Positions 40,582-43,429 of a stretch of DNA of 43,429 nt are shown here, piece by piece (positions within the stretch are counted from its first letter, which is position 1; each line of letters starts with the position of its first letter). The stretch lies in the NCBI RefSeq assembly GCF_900111795.1, contig NZ_FOJQ01000020.1, positions 1 through 43,429 on the forward strand, in the 5' to 3' direction. The stretch is from Anoxybacillus pushchinoensis. Lineage in GTDB: Bacteria > Bacillota > Bacilli > Bacillales > Anoxybacillaceae. The position numbers and the translations under genes were made by a program. The notes below the pieces were generated by a model, which saw nothing but the letters and a program-made list of their open reading frames with translations, did not search any database and had not been told where the DNA came from.

Positions 40582-41903
40582 TTTATTTTTCTCCTCCCAT
40601 ATTCAAGCATAGTCAAACTACTTAACAATAAGATGCTTCCAAACAACAACAGTTTCCATGACCATTTTTTTCGTTCGTTTTGCCTATCAGGAATATCCAT
40701 TAACGGAAATCGATCTTCGCCTTGTGCTTGTGCTTGCGCAAAAAAGGACTCCGTTGTATCGAGAAGCGCTAACGCAGGACTTTGAAAATAAAATTGCACA
40801 CTTGGCCATCGTTGTAATAATCGGCTATACATGGAACGAATACGATGAGGGGCATCTCCAATACCGTCGTCGTTCCAATCGTAAAACCGATACGTATCCC
40901 AATAGTTCCCCTTTTCCCCATCATCAAATACGATAGGTGCACCTTGAATAAGGGCATCTTCCATATTTCCTAAAAATTGATTTTCTACAACGATGGCATC
41001 TTTATTTTCATATAAGCTATGTAGCGCTCGATAGTTATTTATAAATTCATTACCCCTTATTTCACATTGGCGTGCATTTTGTAACGATAAAGCTGTATTA
41101 TTATGACGCAACGTATTATTGTGCATCACGACATGTTCACTATCATAAATGAGCACTCCATATCCGCGATAGTCGAGTTGTTTAGCGATCGTGTTGCGCT
41201 CAATTGTAAACTGCTTTGACATCATCATCATAATCCCATTAATATTTTCGGTCATTACATTTTCTTTCGCTATTCCGCCTTCGGCATACATCAAATGGAT
41301 AGCATAACGAGAAGCTATTATTTCATTTTTCTTCATCACTGTTTGCTTAGCCCAATCTAAATAAATACCGTCTTGCACACGTGAAATATGATTATCGCGT
41401 ATAGCGACATGCTTTGTCTTCAACAGGTGAATACCGTTCCCGCGTTGAGCAAAGTGAACATCACGACCTTGAATAACATTATTTACAATGTTGATGTGCA
41501 TTCCGCTCTCTACATAAACACCGTAATGGGTGTCTTCAATACGAACATTTTTCAACGTGACATGTGAGCTTTCTTTAATGAACACACCCGCTCCTCTTCC
41601 GTACCCACTTTGACGAATCGTCATTCCTTCTACATGAACATGAGAAGCACGAATGACAACGACGTACTCACTCCCCTCTCCGTCAATCACTACTCCCGGC
41701 TCAGCGATGAAGCGGATCGACTTATCAATAGTAATCGGTCCTTTGTATACGCCTTGCTTTATGATTAGTACATCGCCATCATTTGCCCCATCAATCGCTT
41801 GCTGCAAATGTTTATGCACTACTATTTCCTCTCCATATACTGTTTTGGCAGACAAAAGTGTAAACATACATATAACTATAAAACATAAACGGTACATGTT
41901 CAT
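40578..41903 (-). CDS. nosD: NosD, periplasm-side beta-helix protein
   Basis: 441 residues: signal peptide (MNMYRLCFIVICMFTLLSAK), then a right-handed parallel beta-helix of CASH/carbohydrate-binding repeats (HVHVEGMTIRQSGYGRG, HVTLKNVRIEDTHYGVYVE, VAIRDNHISRVQDGIYLD), and a C-terminal membrane helix (WKLLLFGSILLLSSLTMLEY) with a basic tail. NosD sits outside the membrane on NosFY and hands the copper-sulfur cluster to NosZ. The anchoring helix replaces periplasmic freedom, as expected in Gram-positive cells. ATG lies after AAGGAATGA. No nosZ, nosC or nosB-type gene is adjacent on the visible side. Confidence 0.93.
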   Translation of the reverse strand: MNMYRLCFIVICMFTLLSAKTVYGEEIVVHKHLQQAIDGANDGDVLIIKQGVYKGPITIDKSIRFIAEPGVVIDGEGSEYVVVIRASHVHVEGMTIRQSGYGRGAGVFIKESSHVTLKNVRIEDTHYGVYVESGMHINIVNNVIQGRDVHFAQRGNGIHLLKTKHVAIRDNHISRVQDGIYLDWAKQTVMKKNEIIASRYAIHLMYAEGGIAKENVMTENINGIMMMMSKQFTIERNTIAKQLDYRGYGVLIYDSEHVVMHNNTLRHNNTALSLQNARQCEIRGNEFINNYRALHSLYENKDAIVVENQFLGNMEDALIQGAPIVFDDGEKGNYWDTYRFYDWNDDGIGDAPHRIRSMYSRLLQRWPSVQFYFQSPALALLDTTESFFAQAQAQGEDRFPLMDIPDRQNERKKWSWKLLLFGSILLLSSLTMLEYGRRKIK

Positions 41904-41986
41904 TCATTCCTTATTTTCATCGTTTATACGTCCACATTAATGTAAAATTGTGAAGAAAAAAGAAAATATATGTGAACAAAATGTAA

Positions 41987-42013
41987 AAAGAGGCGTCAAT
42001 GGAGCGCCTCTTT
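41987..42013 (-). terminator. Terminator of the interrupted EAL gene
   Basis: Nine-base stem AAAGAGGCG/CGCCTCTTT (41987-41995, 42005-42013), loop containing the stop codon; on the minus strand TTTTT follows. Confidence 0.85.
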
Positions 42014-42280
42014 CGTCTCGTTATGTTGTTCAAGCCATTGAAGCAACTTTTCTGCCTCTAACGACTGACTAAAGTAAAATCCTTGGGCAAAATCACAGTC
42101 CATTTTTTGCAATAATGATACTTGATCGTCACGCTCTACCCCTTCAGCGAGCACTTGTAAATCCAAACTTTTCGCCAAATGAATAATTGTATCAACAATC
42201 GTCGCATCTTTTGAATTATCTGTAATATCCCGAATAAATGAACGATCAATTTTTAATAGAGAAACAGGCAAGTTGCGAAT
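41996..42280 (-). pseudogene. EAL-domain protein, C-terminal fragment
   Basis: The last about 95 residues of a cyclic-di-GMP phosphodiesterase-type EAL domain: RNLPVSLLKIDRSFIRDITD, ATIVDTIIHLAKSLDLQVLAEG and CDFAQGFYFSQS. Homology begins exactly at the edge of the inserted TnpB element (42280/42281), so the rest of the gene was separated by insertion; its first part is beyond the window. The residues 42281-42334 in the same frame are IS sequence. It has lost the EAL motif itself and most metal residues. Confidence 0.9.
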
Positions 42281-42445
42281 TTGACACTCCCCATGACTAA
42301 AGTCAGGGGATTCTTGGGTCGTTAGCGTCCTCATCCATTTCTGGTTCGGACAACGCCCAAGTTCGGGGGTGTGTCATCACCCCATCCCTAGGCAGGTCAT
42401 ATAGACCCTAGGGCTGGCGGACTATCGCTTTACGCTACACCATCT
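42281..42445 (-). ncRNA. Putative TnpB guide RNA (omega RNA) region
   Basis: In TnpB elements the right end overlapping the 3' end of tnpB is transcribed as a guide RNA. Here it carries two clear stems: GGGGTG/CACCCC (42366-42383) and CCCTAGG/CCTAGGG with an inner GTC/GAC (42386-42413), then the terminal hairpin. By family rule the guide would be the bases just after the end, ATTCGCAACTTGCCTG (42280-42265), in the EAL gene. Expression is not shown. Confidence 0.55.
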
Positions 42446-43119
42446 GCCATAGGTGCTTTCATTATATTTAACGCACCCACTCGATCTCGATGAGTTCTAT
42501 ACCCACAACATTTGCACACATATTTTCGATCATTTGCTTTATTTAACGTTTGACATTTAGGGCATTTTTGACTTGTATATTTAGGATTCACATATTCAAC
42601 TTTTATACCTTCCAAATTTGCTTTATACTCAATGTATTTAGAGAGGCGATAAAATGACCATGTGTGCAAATTCTTCTCGTTTTTACGGCTTGTTCTTGCC
42701 GTGTTTCGGATATTCGTTAACTTTTCAAGACGAATCACCGAAACATGATTTTCTTTTGCAAAATTGACAATTTGTCTACTAATTTTATGATCTTGGTCTT
42801 TCATCCATCGCTGTTCTTTATTGCCAATTTGTTTAATTTTCTTTAACTGTTTTGCTTTTCCTAATTGTTGTCGAAGAACTTTATATTTTCGTCGAATATA
42901 TTTGTTTTGTCTACCATTTCCAAAAAATCTTGTTTTGCTATTACTTGTTACTGCTACAACAGGCACTTTTAAACCTAAATCTACACCCATTATATTTTCG
43001 TCATTGTTTTGTTTTTCAACAACTTTTACAGCTACTTGAGCCATCCATTTTCCCGACTTTTTAGTTATTCTTAATGTACCCAAGTTATTATTTAATTGCT
43101 GTTTTTGATAATCAGTTAA
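42430..43119 (-). pseudogene. tnpB: RNA-guided nuclease TnpB, N-terminally truncated
   Basis: About 229 residues covering the RuvC-like nuclease and zinc ribbon of TnpB. RuvC residues are present: Asp in GVDLGLKVPV, Glu in VIRLEKLTNIR, Asp in THRDRVGALNI. The zinc ribbon is CPKC...CKCC. Reading back, the frame stays open through LTDYQKQQLNNNLGTLRI and hits a stop at 43120-43122; roughly 120-150 N-terminal residues that carry the RNA- and TAM-binding domains are missing. A start at the TTG (43083) is unlikely to be functional. It is therefore a relic. Confidence 0.85.
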
Positions 43120-43266
43120 TCATTAGCATTGCATAAATATAGTTAGAATTTTCTGTTAATTATTTTTTGTGAATTTGTGCCAAAAAGACAAAACCTAAAG
43201 AAAGGCGGCACTGCCCATTTGGTAAATATATACAGTTAAATCAGAGCGACAACGACAAAAGGGAGA

Positions 43267-43429
43267 TTATGGACTGGCTCGCCCATCAAATTTTCGCAAC
43301 CAAACATAAGCTGGTTTCCACAGAGCTCTCTTTAACCAACGAGTAATTCGAAGTAGGGATTTCTTACTTTTCATCTCCAATTGAATGAGAACATGTAAGC
43401 AATACGTGATAAGGGCTAAGAAAATTTGA
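43267..43429 (-). CDS. IS4 family transposase, C-terminal end (cut by window edge)
   Basis: The visible 53 codons end the transposase: LALITYCLHVLIQLEMKSKK, then LLRITRWLKRALWKPAY and WLRKFDGRASP. This is the characteristic C-terminus of IS4-family transposases of Bacillus and Geobacillus. The gene continues beyond the window end. The 145 bases between its stop and the tnpB remnant (43122-43266) probably contain the end of this element. I see no other gene there. It likely disrupted the tnpB element. Completeness unknown. Confidence 0.75.
   Translation of the reverse strand, partial: QIFLALITYCLHVLIQLEMKSKKSLLRITRWLKRALWKPAYVWLRKFDGRASP

Larger units (their letters stand above)
42281..43122 (-). 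mobile_element. IS605-type element with tnpB and right end
   Basis: Right part of an IS200/IS605-type element. On the minus strand the order is tnpB, a structured right end, then the EAL gene fragment. The end reads GTGTCAA before the junction, and TCAA is the right-end cleavage sequence known for IS608. A hairpin CCCC-A-TGACT-AA-AGTCA-GGGG lies at 42289-42309, of the same shape as that in the element at the window's left edge. The tnpA and left end are missing because an IS4-type element (or a frame break) truncates tnpB near 43120. Confidence 0.8.

Noticed and set aside
41904-41985. Fnr site upstream of nosD
   Set aside because: TGTGA occurs but without a matching TCACA half at the proper distance.

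Overview
The window reads as chromosome of a low-to-moderate GC, endospore-forming Bacillaceae member, most likely Anoxybacillus or a close relative of Geobacillus. Pointers are spore genes (sspN, a gamma-type SASP, cotD, spo0M), many Bacillus subtilis neighbourhoods kept in order (yodJ-deoD-yodL-yozD, yneR-yneP-sspN-yneN, ypbS-dynA-ypbQ, ypvA-ypwA, ypsC-rnpB-gpsB-cotD), a type B RNase P RNA and a thermophile-style ba3 cytochrome oxidase. Species is inference; gene families come from the sequence. No tRNA, CRISPR array or prophage was seen.

Layout. 1-628: end of an IS200/IS605-type element interrupting a rarD-like gene. 650-8.9 kb: metal efflux (CDF), a YuiF-type antiporter, a D,D-carboxypeptidase lipoprotein, deoD, yodL, spo0M, small genes, and bioB with a BirA operator. 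8.9-18.3 kb: a flavoprotein, corA, a run of small spore or regulatory proteins, a thioredoxin-like protein, and the double-dynamin gene dynA beside a decayed ypbQ. 18.5-21.2 kb: a three-gene ba3 oxidase operon behind a good Fnr-type promoter. 21.25-21.77 kb: an IS1182-type relic inside a terminator. 21.8-29.6 kb: ypwA, ypvA, ypsC, a PAS-GGDEF-EAL protein, rnpB, gpsB, cotD.

29.8-33.3 kb is the most interesting block. A soluble globin-coupled chemoreceptor (HemAT type) is followed by an unknown 109-residue protein, an RsbW/SpoIIAB-like ATPase and an STAS (RsbV-like) protein. Facing them is a response regulator fused to a PP2C phosphatase. This looks like a complete partner-switching circuit with a gas-sensing receptor at its head. 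33.4-38.6 kb: a crotonase, thiM-thiE behind a TPP riboswitch, a short hybrid cluster protein (hcp) with a second Fnr-type promoter, a secreted nuclease and a histidine phosphatase. 38.6-41.9 kb: a nosDLYF maturation set without nosZ in view. 42-43.4 kb: an EAL gene cut by a TnpB-carrying element, with the C-terminal end of an IS4-type transposase beyond it.

Theme. Several units concern oxygen or nitrogen oxides: ba3 oxidase and hcp with matching Fnr-like promoters, HemAT, and nosDLYF. This suggests a facultative organism tuned to oxygen limitation. Both ends of the window lie in insertion sequences, so what lies outside is unknown.
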